A DNA stretch of 64,000 nucleotides from Golubevia sp. BC0850 (taxonomy: Eukaryota > Basidiomycota > Exobasidiomycetes > Golubeviales > Golubeviaceae), in NCBI GenBank assembly GCA_012976225.1, contig JAAVVG010000001.1, positions 744,001 through 808,000 on the forward strand, given 5' to 3'. Both the position numbers and the translations under genes were made by a program. Positions 33,122-44,220 of the stretch are shown here, piece after piece (the first letter of the stretch is position 1; each line of letters starts with the position of its first letter). A model generated the notes under the pieces. It searched no databases. It worked only from the letters and a program-made list of their open reading frames with translations, and was not told where the DNA came from.

Positions 33122-35385
33122 ATGGTCGCCATCAATCTTCATTTCGTGCTCGCCGCTTTGGCCTTCGCATCTGCAGCTGCTGCCGCTCCATCAGCCACTA
33201 GCCCCCAAGGAGGAGTCACTTTTAATGCTCCAAAAGTCATTCCATCGATCTTCCAAAGTCTTGGACAGGTGAGTTTTGGCAGTGGCAACTAGACTCTCGC
33301 GCGTCGAAAGAGGCTGACACACTATTCTTCCCTTTATAGGCTCTTGGATCCGAAAGTTTCAGCTACACGATGTCATTGAAGGGTCAAGATATGGAAGGGC
33401 TAACCCAAGAAATGACTCGGATCGCAGAATCTGGCGGAGCTTGGTTATCTAAAGACCAACTCGAAAAATACGCCTCCGTCAGTGACTCCGGAAGAACCGC
33501 CATCTCTGACTACTTAAAAAGTCAAGGTATCAAAGATTCAGACATTACGTTCTCTGATCTAGGAGATGAGGTTCACATCAAGTCTTCGGTCTCTCAAGCA
33601 TCGAAGATGCTTGCCGCAAAGTTCGAAACCTTCTTGTTCGGGAGGGACAAAGCCCCAAGAACTAAACAATACACTGTCGACGCTTCTATTGCTCAATACG
33701 TTCAAAACATTTATCCTATCGCTGATTTTCAAGAGGTTAAGGTTCCAAATCTTCACACTCAAAGGATCGATGCTAGAGCTATTCAAGATCGAGCTGACGC
33801 TCCAGGTGAGTTTCTAGCGCTGATGTCATCCCTCGGGAGCCCATTATAGCTCACTACTTGACACCCCCCCCTTTTTCACGTATACAAACGGCGTCGTTCG
33901 ATTTGATTCACCACTGGTCGACGCTTTCTAATTCTGTCCTCTTCCTCTTCCCCTTGATAGCCGGATGTGATCCAACTAAGGTCACCCCTGAGTGTCTGAG
34001 AAACGTTTACGGAACTTCTGGATTCAAGCCTAGCACTGGAACCCCTAGCAACGTTGATGTAGCAGTCATGGAGTATATCGGTAAGAGTCGATCTGGAAGA
34101 AATGGATAGAAAATGTGTGGATTGGCTGTAGATTGTCGACAAAGCTCTTACTCCAACTACATTCAAGCTAATTTTCACGCCGTCTTTCCAAATTCACAGG
34201 GCAATACACCAGTCAAAGTGATCTCACAAAATTTCTCAAGCAATACAGACCGGACGCCGCTGGTTACAAGATTCAAGTTGAGAACTCGATGGGGGCTATC
34301 AACTTGCCGATTCTAGGATTAACTGGAATTGAGGCAATGCTTGACGTCGAAACTGTTGTTTCTCAGGTCTATCCTCTTCAGACTACTGTATACAACGTAG
34401 GATCTGTCCTTACCCAGGGAGACATCTTCACTCTTACTTTCAATATGTTCATCAAGGCCAAGAATCAACCCGGAGTCATCACTATCTCTTATGGATCTCA
34501 AGAATCTGACATGACTCAAGCTCAGGCAAACACCATGTGCGCTGCTGCTCAAAAGTTAACAGCTTTAGGAACGACGATTTTCATCTCAGCTGGAGATTCA
34601 GGAGTTGCCTCTGCCGACGAATCTGCCACTTGTCCTCCTTTCGCTCCTACTTATCCTAGTGGTTGCCCTTACGTCGTCTCTGTTGGAGCTACTGGTAAGT
34701 TTTCGAGTCTCCAGTGACCGTTGGGTCTCCAAGTTCTACTGCTCGAAGCTTAAGTCGACCTCTGTCTCTCTGCACCTTCCCCCCTCTTCTTTCCAGAGAA
34801 CTTTACACCTGAAAAGGCAGTTGGCCCAGACGTCGGCGGCTTCTATGGAGGAGCTGGAATTAGCAATTTCTTCCCAACTCCAGAATTTCAGAAATCAGCT
34901 CTGTCCGGATACCTCTCATCTTCTGCCAACGTCGCACCAAAGGACGCTTACAACTCTACTGGCCGTGCTTACCCAGGTGAGTTGTTGACACTCGAGAGCG
35001 GTTCATCTCAAAAAAAACCAGTCAGCTTCTGATCTTTGTTTCCATCTCTCCATTCTCTGCAGACGTCACCGCTCAAGGCTCAAAATATGTCGTCATCGCT
35101 AACGGAAAGAGCATGCTGGTCGGAGGTACTTCCGCATCTGCTCCTACATTTGCTTCTGTCTTTGCTTTGCTCAATGATGCAAGAAAGCAGGTCGGCAAAG
35201 GTCGCGTAGGTTGGGCGAACCCAACACTCTACAAAAACCCTTCAGCCCTCAACGACATCACTACCGGTTCATCCTTGGGCTGCGGAGCTGCCAATACAGG
35301 GTTCAATGCCACTACAGGATACGACCTTGCTTCTGGTTTGGGATCTCCAAACTTTGCAGCTCTTCGTACCGCGTTCGGTGCTTAA
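33122..35385 (+). CDS. Secreted sedolisin (S53) tripeptidyl-peptidase
   Basis: Six exons (33122-33268, 33340-33805, 33961-34080, 34200-34694, 34797-34976, 35063-35385) give 576 residues, standard for fungal sedolisins. These acid serine-carboxyl peptidases release tripeptides outside the cell. A signal peptide (about 1-21, ending ASAAAAA) precedes a pro-domain of roughly 180 residues. The catalytic set is complete: E289 and D293 in IEAMLD, D377 in SAGDSG for the oxyanion hole, and S493 in GGTSASAP. The calcium site near the end reads NDITTGSSLGC and GYDLASGLGSPN. Three N-glycosylation sequons lie in the last third (NFT, NST, NAT). The protein stops directly after the catalytic domain, with no GPI signal. 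Confidence 0.96.
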
Positions 35386-36301
35386 AGCAGCAACTGATTC
35401 GACTTCTGCTTCTTCTACTTTTTGTCTCCTTTTTCACCCTATTTGTTGTTCATATATTTCTCGGAATGACCAAGTTCCATGATTACCCTCGATTTCAGCG
35501 ATCTATTAGAAAGTAGATGTTATGAGGAAGGCTTGCATGAAAGCCTCTGGGTAAAAGAGTGACTATTCGCTGAAAAGGGGCGAGTGAGCATACTTAAAAG
35601 TGGGCATCGACTCCATCTAAGCGAGGTTAGAACTCGTCTTCCAGATCTTGATAGATTTCGAAGGTAAGTTCACAAGAGCTTGCAAGCATCAGAATGAGAA
35701 GAGATGGCAGACACGAAACCATCGTCTAAGAAAAGATCGAGGGACAGCAAGTGAGTCGAGAAACAGTGAAAAGAATTGAATGTAGAGAATGTGTGTGAGT
35801 ACGACAGAAATGAGAGAAAACAATGTTTGTTTGTTGTGAAGAAGTTTTGATCTGGTTCAAGAAGAAGAAAAGAGACGAAAAGACAGAGATTCTTGTTTTT
35901 GCGATCTGAAGGAACGAGGCACCGAAAGACAAGGATGAATGAACCAAAGAAAGATACAGAAAAGAGATACTTGATTGTGTTTGTTTGAAAGAAAGTAGAA
36001 GAGAAAGGGGGAGAGAAAATGTTTTTGATTTTGGATATCGAAATTGTGAAGAGCATCAAGAGAACGAGAGAGAGGAAATTGTTTGACAGGAACCAACGTG
36101 AACTGAGCTGACCCATTTGACTTGGAAGCTTTTGATGAGTCTGTTGGAGGAGAATGTTGGAAACCAGCCTTGGAAAGAGAGAGAAAGAGAAGGAGTTGAA
36201 GTCTTGAAGAAGTAAACTGAAAATCCCGTTACCAGCGCATACATTCAGCTATTCCCCTACTAAGCCCACTTGATATTCAACTCAACTAATTGATTGACAG
36301 T
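35386..36301. other. Convergent intergenic region, purine-rich
   Basis: About 900 bases between two gene ends. The plus strand is A/G-rich throughout 35690-36190, giving Phe/Ser/Leu-rich chance frames on the minus strand. No gene is supported. Confidence 0.5.
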
Positions 36302-37698
36302 TCAAGTCTCAGCTCTGTAAAGACTTGGTCTGTGAGGGGGTTCTAAATCTGAAGCAGCTGCTATATCTCTACTTGCTATCTCGTCCTGATTAATGCCAAC
36401 CCAAGAACCATTAGTATCGTTCGAAGAAGAATTGACGGACACCCCAGCTGCAGATTTCGTAGAAGTTAAGCTTGAGAGACTTTCCGATAGATTTGCAGCA
36501 TGAGCGTCTAACTGATTTGAAGTTGGATTTTCGGAATTCGGAGAGGGAGGACCCGAGGCACCACCAGCTTGAATAGACCTTGAATCTTCCTCGTTCTTGT
36601 TATCCATCGGAGTAAATCCAAAGAAACTACCGCCTAAACCTTTTCGAATCTTAGGTCTTCCACTTGAATCTCTTCCGAAAGTATTGATTGGAGAAGTACG
36701 ACCGCTCTCGGTCCCTGAATCTTCTACATCTGTATCCAGTAGACCTAAAGCTCCTTCCACTCCTACATCTGGATGTTTGACTGAAGATGGAGAATTGGCA
36801 TTGGCCGCTGCTGCTGCAGCCGCTGCAGCTCTGACGTTGGTAACTCTTGCAAATGAACCTCCCGTTCTGATCCAGTCCAAGTCTGCGTCACTAGCTCCTG
36901 AAGCGCTTCTTGCTCTGTGTCGTAGAAGTTCTTGAGCATCGTAGGATCCCGGTGAGAGTAGAGGTGCTTTGCTTCCAGCAGAAGCTGGGAAAGGAAGGGT
37001 TGTTGAAAGAGCTGCTGATCGGGAAGGAGAAGTTGTTGATTCTTGGACCGATAGAGCGGGATTTCTCTTGACTCTGACTCTGCGACGATGAACACCTGTG
37101 ATTAAGAAGAAAACTGAATCAGTCGGAGCTGTTGCAGAACAAGGTTGGGAGCTCGAAGCCCAAGGCATCATGATTGGAGGTCCCTGCACTGATAGCGCTT
37201 TTGCCTGCAGATCTACTCAAACGCAGGTCGAGCTGACGAAAAGCAGATGAACAAAAGCTGTAGACAACACCATATTCCTCATTCCAACCACACTCTTGGA
37301 GTAGTAAGCTGACTTGCCCGCCTCTCTGGCCGTTGCTCAAACCTGGTCTTCCGTCCTTCCAGACGACCATGAATGGGCACTTGCTCCAAAGAGATTGATG
37401 ACTCACCTAAGGTTCTGAAGACAGCATACCCAGCAAAATCCACTACACAAATGAGAAAGATCGGAAGAAGGACAATGACACTTAGAGCTCTAAAGATGGA
37501 AGGTAGAGGTTGTAGGAAGGGAGGTAGAGGTGGATCCAAGATCAGAATGAGACTTGGACTTGAACCTAAACCTAGAGCTGATAACAACGGATCTTGAGTT
37601 GTTGGACTTGAAGAGAAAAGGTTATGAAAAGGATTGGTGTGAGAACGAGAAGCGTAGGCTGAAGAGATACCTTGAAGCTTTTCTGATAGGAAGTCCAT
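36302..37698 (-). CDS. Single-span membrane protein with long Ser-rich tail, unknown function
   Basis: Two exons (37698-37407, 37095-36302) joined across a 311-base intron give 361 residues. The N-terminus MDFLSEKLQGISSAYASRSH is followed by a hydrophobic segment at about 71-95 (ALSVIVLLPIFLICVVDFAGYAVF) and a basic stretch HRRRVRVKR, which suggests the long C-terminus lies in the cytosol. The remaining 260 residues are Ser/Asn/Gly-rich with a run of nine alanines and probably disordered; GGSFFGFTPMD is the most ordered-looking patch. I do not recognise the family. The intron boundary falls directly after the membrane segment. Confidence 0.7.
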
Positions 37699-38251
37699 TC
37701 TTGAAAGGAAATGGAAGGCGTTGCTTTTGACAGAAGAGGATGGTGATTAGCTGGACAACGAGCTACTCTTCGGATTTGAAGTGGTTCCAATGACGTCGAG
37801 AAGGGAAGAATGAAAGATCAGGCTGTCAAGTTTCGAGAACAACAGTTCAGGAAACTTCCGGGGACGCACTGGGTTTGTAACACAGCTCTCGCCACCCAGA
37901 GTCAACGTAGTCAACAATTAAGATTGATTGTAGCTTTACATGGAAACGTGAAGGAAGGAAATTCCCACCAGCACTGTCTCTTACCTATTGTAGGTCCACC
38001 ACCCTCCTCTGACCTCTCCCCTGATCCCCTGCTGCCCTCCCCTCTCCAATCTCCTATCTCCTCGCCCTTCCTTTCTATACTGCGCACCCTACTCCAATTC
38101 AAAACTCAGATCTTGATTGCCTTCCAATATGCGGCTGTTGGTGGATCCATTTCATCGGCGCCGCGATCCGATCTTCCTAAGGAATAAGTTTGAGATGTAA
38201 AATCTTTTCAATCTTTCCTTTCAAACATCTCAACTACCTCCAACTTTGAAA
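37699..38251. promoter_or_regulatory. Divergent promoter region, membrane protein and dienelactone hydrolase
   Basis: The 553 bases include a pyrimidine-rich tract at 37990-38090 upstream of the hydrolase gene. No defined site is recognised. Confidence 0.35.
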
Positions 38252-39615
38252 ATGACTGAAGAAAACAACAAACTTCTCTGCCCCAACTGCGTTTCTGGAT
38301 TCAAGATCGATGGTGGGTTACAAGTCAGAGATCCTTTTCAGTTTTCACTCCATCTCCACTTGTTATCTCGAAACGTTTCTCTGACTCACCACGTCTCCGC
38401 TCTTCTCTTCCTTTCTCCCTTGTCAACAGGTGAACCAAAAGGTAAGATGGAAAAGATTGGACCTTATGACACCTACGTTGCTACTCCTTCAAACCCATCG
38501 AAGGACACTGCTCTAGTTTTCAACTGTGATGCGTTCGGTCTCGATCTTCAGAATAACAAGATCATTCCTGACAGATTGGCAGAAGCTCTGAACGTAACTG
38601 TTTACGTTCCAGATTACTTCTTAGGAAATCCAATGCCTGAGAGTTTCATGGACGGTCAGCCAACTTCTGTCACAGAGAAAAGCAAACAAGGTTTCTTGTC
38701 CAAGATTGGAACTATAGGAAAAGTGGCCACGGCTGCACCTTGTGAGTACAGTGATACCACTCGTAAATCGTCTGATTGATGCATTCGGAGGTGTCACTGA
38801 CGTCTCCGTTTCTTCTGTCAATCTCCATTCTCTCTAGGGTTTCTCTCCCACATGCCACCAAAGACCTTTCCTCCTATGACCGAATTCTTGAAGAACTTGA
38901 AGACTGAAAAAGGATACTCAAAATTGGGAGGAATCGGTTACTGCTACGGTGGAAAGGTAGTGGCTCACTTCAATCAAGAAGAAACTTTCGATGTCTCTGT
39001 CGTTTGCCATCCTTCGATGTTGAATCAAAAGGACATAGAAACTTTGAAGAAACCAATCTTATTCTGTTGTGCAGAGCAAGATGATATGTTTGGAGAAAGG
39101 TTCAGAGAGCAATCTCAGAAGATTTTGGGGGAGAAGAAGGATTTCATTAGCGAGTTCAAGGTTTATGAGAAGTGAGTAAGACTGCGGGTAGAAATGATGA
39201 TCTTGAATTGGGATCTGACTCTGATTCTTCCATTTTCCTCATCTTTTCTACCAGCACCGTTCATGGATTTGCAGGTGAGTGGACGAACGATGCTTCCCTG
39301 CAAGCTCAAAAGAAGAAGGCTGACCCTCTCTTTCTCTTCATCTGCCTATCCTCACAGCTCGCCCAAATCTAGCTGATGAGCTGGTAAAAGCAGGTTTCGA
39401 AGGTGTAAGTCCTCTGCTTCTAGGGTGGCAAATTCGGTTTACTCTAGCTGACTCGACTCTCTTTCATTCTTATTCCTGCGTAGGCTTTCAACGACTCCGT
39501 CTCTTTCTTCAAAAGGCATCTTCTCAATTCGTCGACTCCTACTCCATCTGCTCCCACTGCAACCCCTTCTGCTGCTGCCCCTACTCCAGCCTCTGCCCCG
39601 GAAGTCGGCGCCTGA
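38252..39615 (+). CDS. Dienelactone hydrolase family protein (AIM2-like)
   Basis: Six exons (38252-38312, 38430-38741, 38838-39171, 39255-39274, 39358-39404, 39484-39615) give 301 residues. The fold is alpha/beta hydrolase; the founding enzyme opens dienelactone rings, while the fungal AIM2-like members have no settled substrate. The N-terminus CPNCVSGFKIDGEPKG is typical of the fungal branch. The catalytic triad is complete: C160 in GYCYGGK, an aspartate in EQDD (206 or 207), and H239 in TVHGFA. The histidine is carried by a 20-base exon. After the domain there is a Pro/Ala/Thr/Ser-rich tail of about 30 residues. The core matches the family in length and motif order. Confidence 0.92.
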
Positions 39616-40151
39616 GCTTCCACTTTATCTACACTTCTTTCTCCAAGAACTTTCAGTGTTTGGACTCTCGCTTGATACCTTTCTTCTTATGAGAAGTTTT
39701 TGCATTTATAGGCACGTCTGTCTCTTGTGAAACAACTGAATCTTTTACAGTTTACAATGAAGAGTTTAAAAAACAGTACTGACATTAGAGAGAACACGAG
39801 GTGAGACAGAGGGTAGAGCAGCGAAAGCAATGAAAGGCGACAAGGATAGCAGATAAGAGAACAGAAATAGAAAGCGAATGAGAGGTGCAGAAAGAGAATC
39901 AAAAAGGAAAGTAGGTTTCCAGAGTGGTATTGAATCTGAGGGAAGGAGTTCAGTAAAGCGAACTAGCGATGCGTGAGGCTCCAAATGATTTAGAGGTCGA
40001 GTAGAAGCAGTGAGTAAGAAGGGTGAATCAGGTTGCCGTAAAATTTGAGAATACAGAAATGATGAGAGGACCACGAACTGGCATGGTATAAGAATGTTAC
40101 TTTCTCCTTGGAAGACTGGTATACGAAAAGTGATTGAAGACCTATGAAGAT
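39616..40151. other. Convergent intergenic region, nothing assigned
   Basis: The 536 bases between two gene ends contain only chance frames. Confidence 0.5.
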
Positions 40152-43026
40152 TTAGAACCCTTCTCTCTCAAGCTCAGTGAAGGCAGCGTCGAGCAAACTC
40201 ATGTCGACTGGTGTTTGGAGAGATTGAAGCCCATAGAGATTCCATTGCACTGGAGGGATTTCCTGGGTCCTATCTAGATTCATAAAAGCGAAAAGATCTA
40301 CGGGGCGTCTTGGGGCGAGACCTTGAGCGGGAGGTTGCGTTTCGGATTGAATGGAGTAGAGCACTTGGCCAGCGTCGAACATCAGTGTGTCATCGATGTG
40401 ATAAGTAGCTAGGGCTTGGTTCCCAGAAGATGATGAGTTGATGACGTTCTTGATCGATTGATTGGTCTCGGCTTCTGAGCTGATCTCTTCCGACAGAGTT
40501 CCTAAATTTGTTGACGGATGGGGTTGAAGGGCGGAGCCAGAGTTGTTAGAGAAACTTGCACGCCAACGTCTGATGAGTTGCTGACTGAGCTCGTTCGTGT
40601 TCAAATCAGCAGCTTCTCTCCCAGAAGAGAGGCTGTCTTTTCTGACCTTCTCGGCTGCTTGGACGGCTGCGGCACCTATAGCAGTCTTGATCCCATCGAT
40701 GACACTCCTTCTCCTGTCTCCGTTCAGTCCTACAGAGCCATTGAACGGGAATTGATTACGAGTTTGACCGGTCTTCATGTTCCAGGTCATATCAGGGTCA
40801 AATCGTTGTGGTGGACCATCGTCATTGTTGGCAGTGTCAGGTCTTCTTGAGGAGGTTCCAGTCGCCACTCTAGCCAGTCCTTCGTCTCCTTCGCCTTCCA
40901 GATAAGGATCCTCCAAGAACTCGGGTCTGAAGCTGAAGACGTCTATGTCCGGATCGGATAGTAGACTATCCGCATGAAGAGTGGCAGCTGCTTCTTGAGC
41001 GGCTTGAGCAAAGAGAGCGTCTCCGCTTTCGTCTCCATAGATTCCGGCCAGACCTTCCATGTTCGTCTCTCCTGGAATCGACTGAGACATTCCTGCAGAG
41101 TCATTTCCATGAAGTCCTATTTGAGAGTAGCGAATTCTGGTCGGAATAGGAATGGAGCTGGCTTCGAGTTGCTTGTCCCACTTCGACCAACTTGCGCTCA
41201 GCTTTCTGATGTCTCCAAAAGAGCTTCTAAGAGGAGAGATGAGCATTCTCTCGCTGGCAGATCCTCTGTGACGAAGGTTCCAGAGGGTGATTCCTCTTGG
41301 AGTGACTAGTCCTCCAGCGGTCTCTGGTCTTGCTTGGAAGTTGTTGGTTGAGAAAGTTGGAATCGATCCGCCACCTTGAAGTTCGAATGAGACAGAAGTT
41401 GGAGAGAGAGGGGTGAAGGATGTAGCGGAGGAAAGAGCTTCCAGATTGAAAGCTTGAGGTCTCTCCTTACGTCTCGGAGTCTGACTTAAGGAAGATGGAG
41501 ATTGAGTCTTGATTAGGCTTGCCGAATTTGGAGCTGAGTTGGAGTCTTGATTCTGACCTTCGGCTACACCTGCCTCCCTGAGACGCTCTGACCATCCACC
41601 AAAGAGAGAAGACCCTCCTCCAACGTCATGGGAAGTTTGAGGTCGGTTTGATAGTCCTGAGTAGTCACTGAACTCTCCTTGAGGAAAAGCTGGGGGACTG
41701 TAAGCTCCTTCACTTGACGGCTTGTGAGATCCTTTCGACAGCGACGTTCTGTTCCAAAGAAGTTCTCCAGGAGCGTAGAAGGTCTCAGGTACACTTGTCA
41801 CTAGAGCTCCGTCAGATAAGATGGCGTTGGACTGGATGTCGGAAGAGATACCTCTGGTGGATCTACTGATCGACTTTTCAGCTGAGCGAGAAGTTCCTCC
41901 AGTTGCAGTCCTGGAACGATTTCTTCTTGAATTCTTGGCTGGTGCAGCCCTCTCTGCCGCAGCGCTACGTTCCTTGCGCTTGCTTGCAGTTCTAGAAAGA
42001 GTTGGTTTGCCTTCCGCCGACCTGATGATTCCAGAGTGACCATGAGCTTTGAGAATGGAATCGGCGATCTCCTCGCAGTTCTTCTCAGCTGTGGAAGAGG
42101 TGATCTCGCTCTTGGAGAGTGTCTTCTTCTTTCCAGGAGGTGGAGGTAGAGGCTTGTACTTGTACTCTGGGTACAAGCGCTTGTGCTCTGCCTTCTCCTT
42201 CTCAGCTTCTCCGTTCCACACTTGCCTCTCTTCCTCCGACAGACTTTTCCACATGTGAGAGATGATGCGGCTGATGTTTCTGTGATCCTTCTCGACGTCC
42301 TTGGGAACTAGTCCTTGAAGAACAGTGTGAGAACGGAAGAGGATGAAAGCGTTTCGAGGTCTCTTGATATGTCCTGGAGCGACCTTTCGACTGTGTGACT
42401 TTCCAGGCGACTTCTTGGGCTGAGCCGACGATGAGAGTTGAGCTTCTGGTAGGATGGGACTGCGGCGAACCAGAGTTGGTGGAGTGTCACTAGAGGGAGT
42501 TTGAGAACCCAAAGTTGGAGAGGTAGCGAATCCTGGAGAGCTGGCATCGGAGGCAGAACTTGGGATACTCTCGCCTTCAAAGCGGGGGAAAAGAGGGAAA
42601 AGTGGAGGACGACGTCAGCTTTTACCCTTAAGAGAATCCAGTTCTTTGCTTCGAACGTGCTTCTCAACCCTTAGACTTACCTTGATCCAATTGATAGCTG
42701 AATGGATCCAACAGTGGGACATTTGGGTCTGTCTGAGTTCGACGTGGAATGCCTCTAGAGAGAGACCCAGTCGTCACATCTCCAGAAGCTGGATCCAAAC
42801 TTGCGAGATTCAGAGATGGTCTGTGAGTACTGTTGCTTAACAGACTGTAAGAATCTAAGCCTATACTAGATCTGGAGAAAGATGTGCGACCGTAGGCAGG
42901 TGTAGGAGGTTCGTATTTGATAATCGGGTTGCTTGAGCTCTTGGAGAGACCATCTGAGTCGGTGGCGGAAGACCTGCTTCCTCGATGGGAGAAGGGGGAG
43001 TCTAGATTGAATGAGGGAGGATCCAT
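40152..43026 (-). CDS. HMG-box transcription factor (MATA_HMG / STE11-PRF1 type)
   Basis: Two exons (43026-42681 and 42574-40152) give 922 residues. The HMG box lies at about 183-255: IKRPRNAFILFRSHTVLQGL, NISRIISHMWKSL, WNGEAEKEKAEHKRLYPEYKYKP. The IKRPRNAFILFR start and the tail YPEYKYKP mark the sequence-specific MATA/SOX class, which in fungi controls mating, pheromone response or development (STE11, PRF1, ROX1-like). The rest is Ser/Thr/Pro-rich without other domains, with scattered SP/TP sites that suit kinase control. A basic stretch after the box (SKRKERSAAAERAAPAKNSRR-like) may serve nuclear import. Which regulator this is cannot be told from the box alone. The ATG at 43026 is the first that leads straight into the conserved-looking N-terminus; an upstream in-frame ATG at 43230 is possible but reads less like protein. 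Confidence 0.85.
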
Positions 43027-43558
43027 GCTTGCAATTCCAGGTAAAGTAGGGCGTTTAAACACTTGTAGAACAATGGATGGATTGAGTGAGATCAGCGGGT
43101 TCGTGAGGTGCCGAGAAGAAAGATGAAGTGGAGTGAGACAACCAGAAGAGGTCAAATTTGTACGTTGTAGGAAGAAGAGAGAAGAAGAGATCAAATCAGA
43201 TCTTTGTTTGGTTTTGTTCAAGACAGGCAAAGTGGAGAGCTGTTCGCGGGAACGGATGAGAGCGGCTGCGACTCACTCTTTCTTCTTTGTTTGTCTCCAG
43301 GGCGTATGTGAGGCGTGTTCTGAAGAGGAGGCTGAAGGTGACCTGTGGCGGCAAAGAAGAAAGGGAAGTCGTATTTTGGAGAAGGAGAGGGAAAGGTGAA
43401 GAGGACGAACAAAGAACTCTGCTGGTCGACGGTTTGAGAGGTGGCAACCATCGGTCCAATCTCCTCTTCTCTCTCTCTCTGTCTTTTGAGCTAAATTCTT
43501 GTTTGTGTGATCGATGAAAGCTGGCAGTTCCGCACATCTTACGATGAGGCACATTTTC
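43027..43558. promoter_or_regulatory. Upstream region of the HMG-box gene
   Basis: This region is purine-rich on the plus strand and presumably holds the promoter and leader of the HMG-box gene. No further exon is supported. Confidence 0.35.
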
Positions 43559-43842
43559 ACGAGAGGAGGGTCTAACAGTTCATCTGAATCTGTTATCCGG
43601 TATCGGTACGAGAACTAGACACGTTGGGATTTCACCCTGGATTGACAGCAGCTGCAGATCCAAAGGTTTTTGAATCTTTCCCATCCCATTGTCCTTAATT
43701 CCACGAGAGGGGTCTAACAGTTCATCTGAGTCTGTTATCCGGAATCGGTACTAGAACTAGACTTGTTGGGGTTTCACCCTGCATTGACTGCAGCTGCAGA
43801 TCCGAAGGTTTTTGAATCTTTCCCATCCCTTTGTTCTTCGTG
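43559..43842. repeat. Two-copy tandem direct repeat, unit about 142 bases
   Basis: Copy 1 (about 43559-43700) and copy 2 (about 43701-43842) align base for base with an offset of 142 and roughly 90% identity by eye. Each copy has an interrupted dyad TAACAG-TTCA-TC-TGAA-T-CTGTTA (43573-43595 and 43715-43737, one base different in copy 2) and a CTGCAG-rich patch. The pair ends about 380 bases before the phosphoglucomutase-family start codon. Confidence 0.85.
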
Positions 43843-44220
43843 GTTCAGACAAAGTGCATGATTTAATCTGCTCCAGACTTCTCCGTGGATGCGGCCGACC
43901 TAGAGAACAATGGGAAATCCATCAATGGACCATTCCTACTCTGCTAATTTTAACCCAACCTGAATCTCATTTTCTTCCTTTTCGAACTCAATTTGCTCAA
44001 AATCTCGCCAATTTTTTTTCAACTTCTTAGCAAGATCTGACTTTTCCAGCAAAGCTGTCAAGTTCTGAAACAGAGAAGCATCTTTGGGCGGGGGTATTTT
44101 CTCCTCCTTCGGGAAGAAATCTCTTATGCCGACTACTAAAGGTAACGATCCTGAACCCCGTCTTTCTCCTTCTCATCCTCCATCTTCCTCTTCCAAAAGT
44201 CAAAAAGAGTTCTGACCAAA

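Noticed and set aside
35670-36116. 148-residue Phe/Ser/Leu-rich minus-strand frame
   Set aside because: It is the complement of an A/G-rich intergenic stretch, with no domain or conserved motif.
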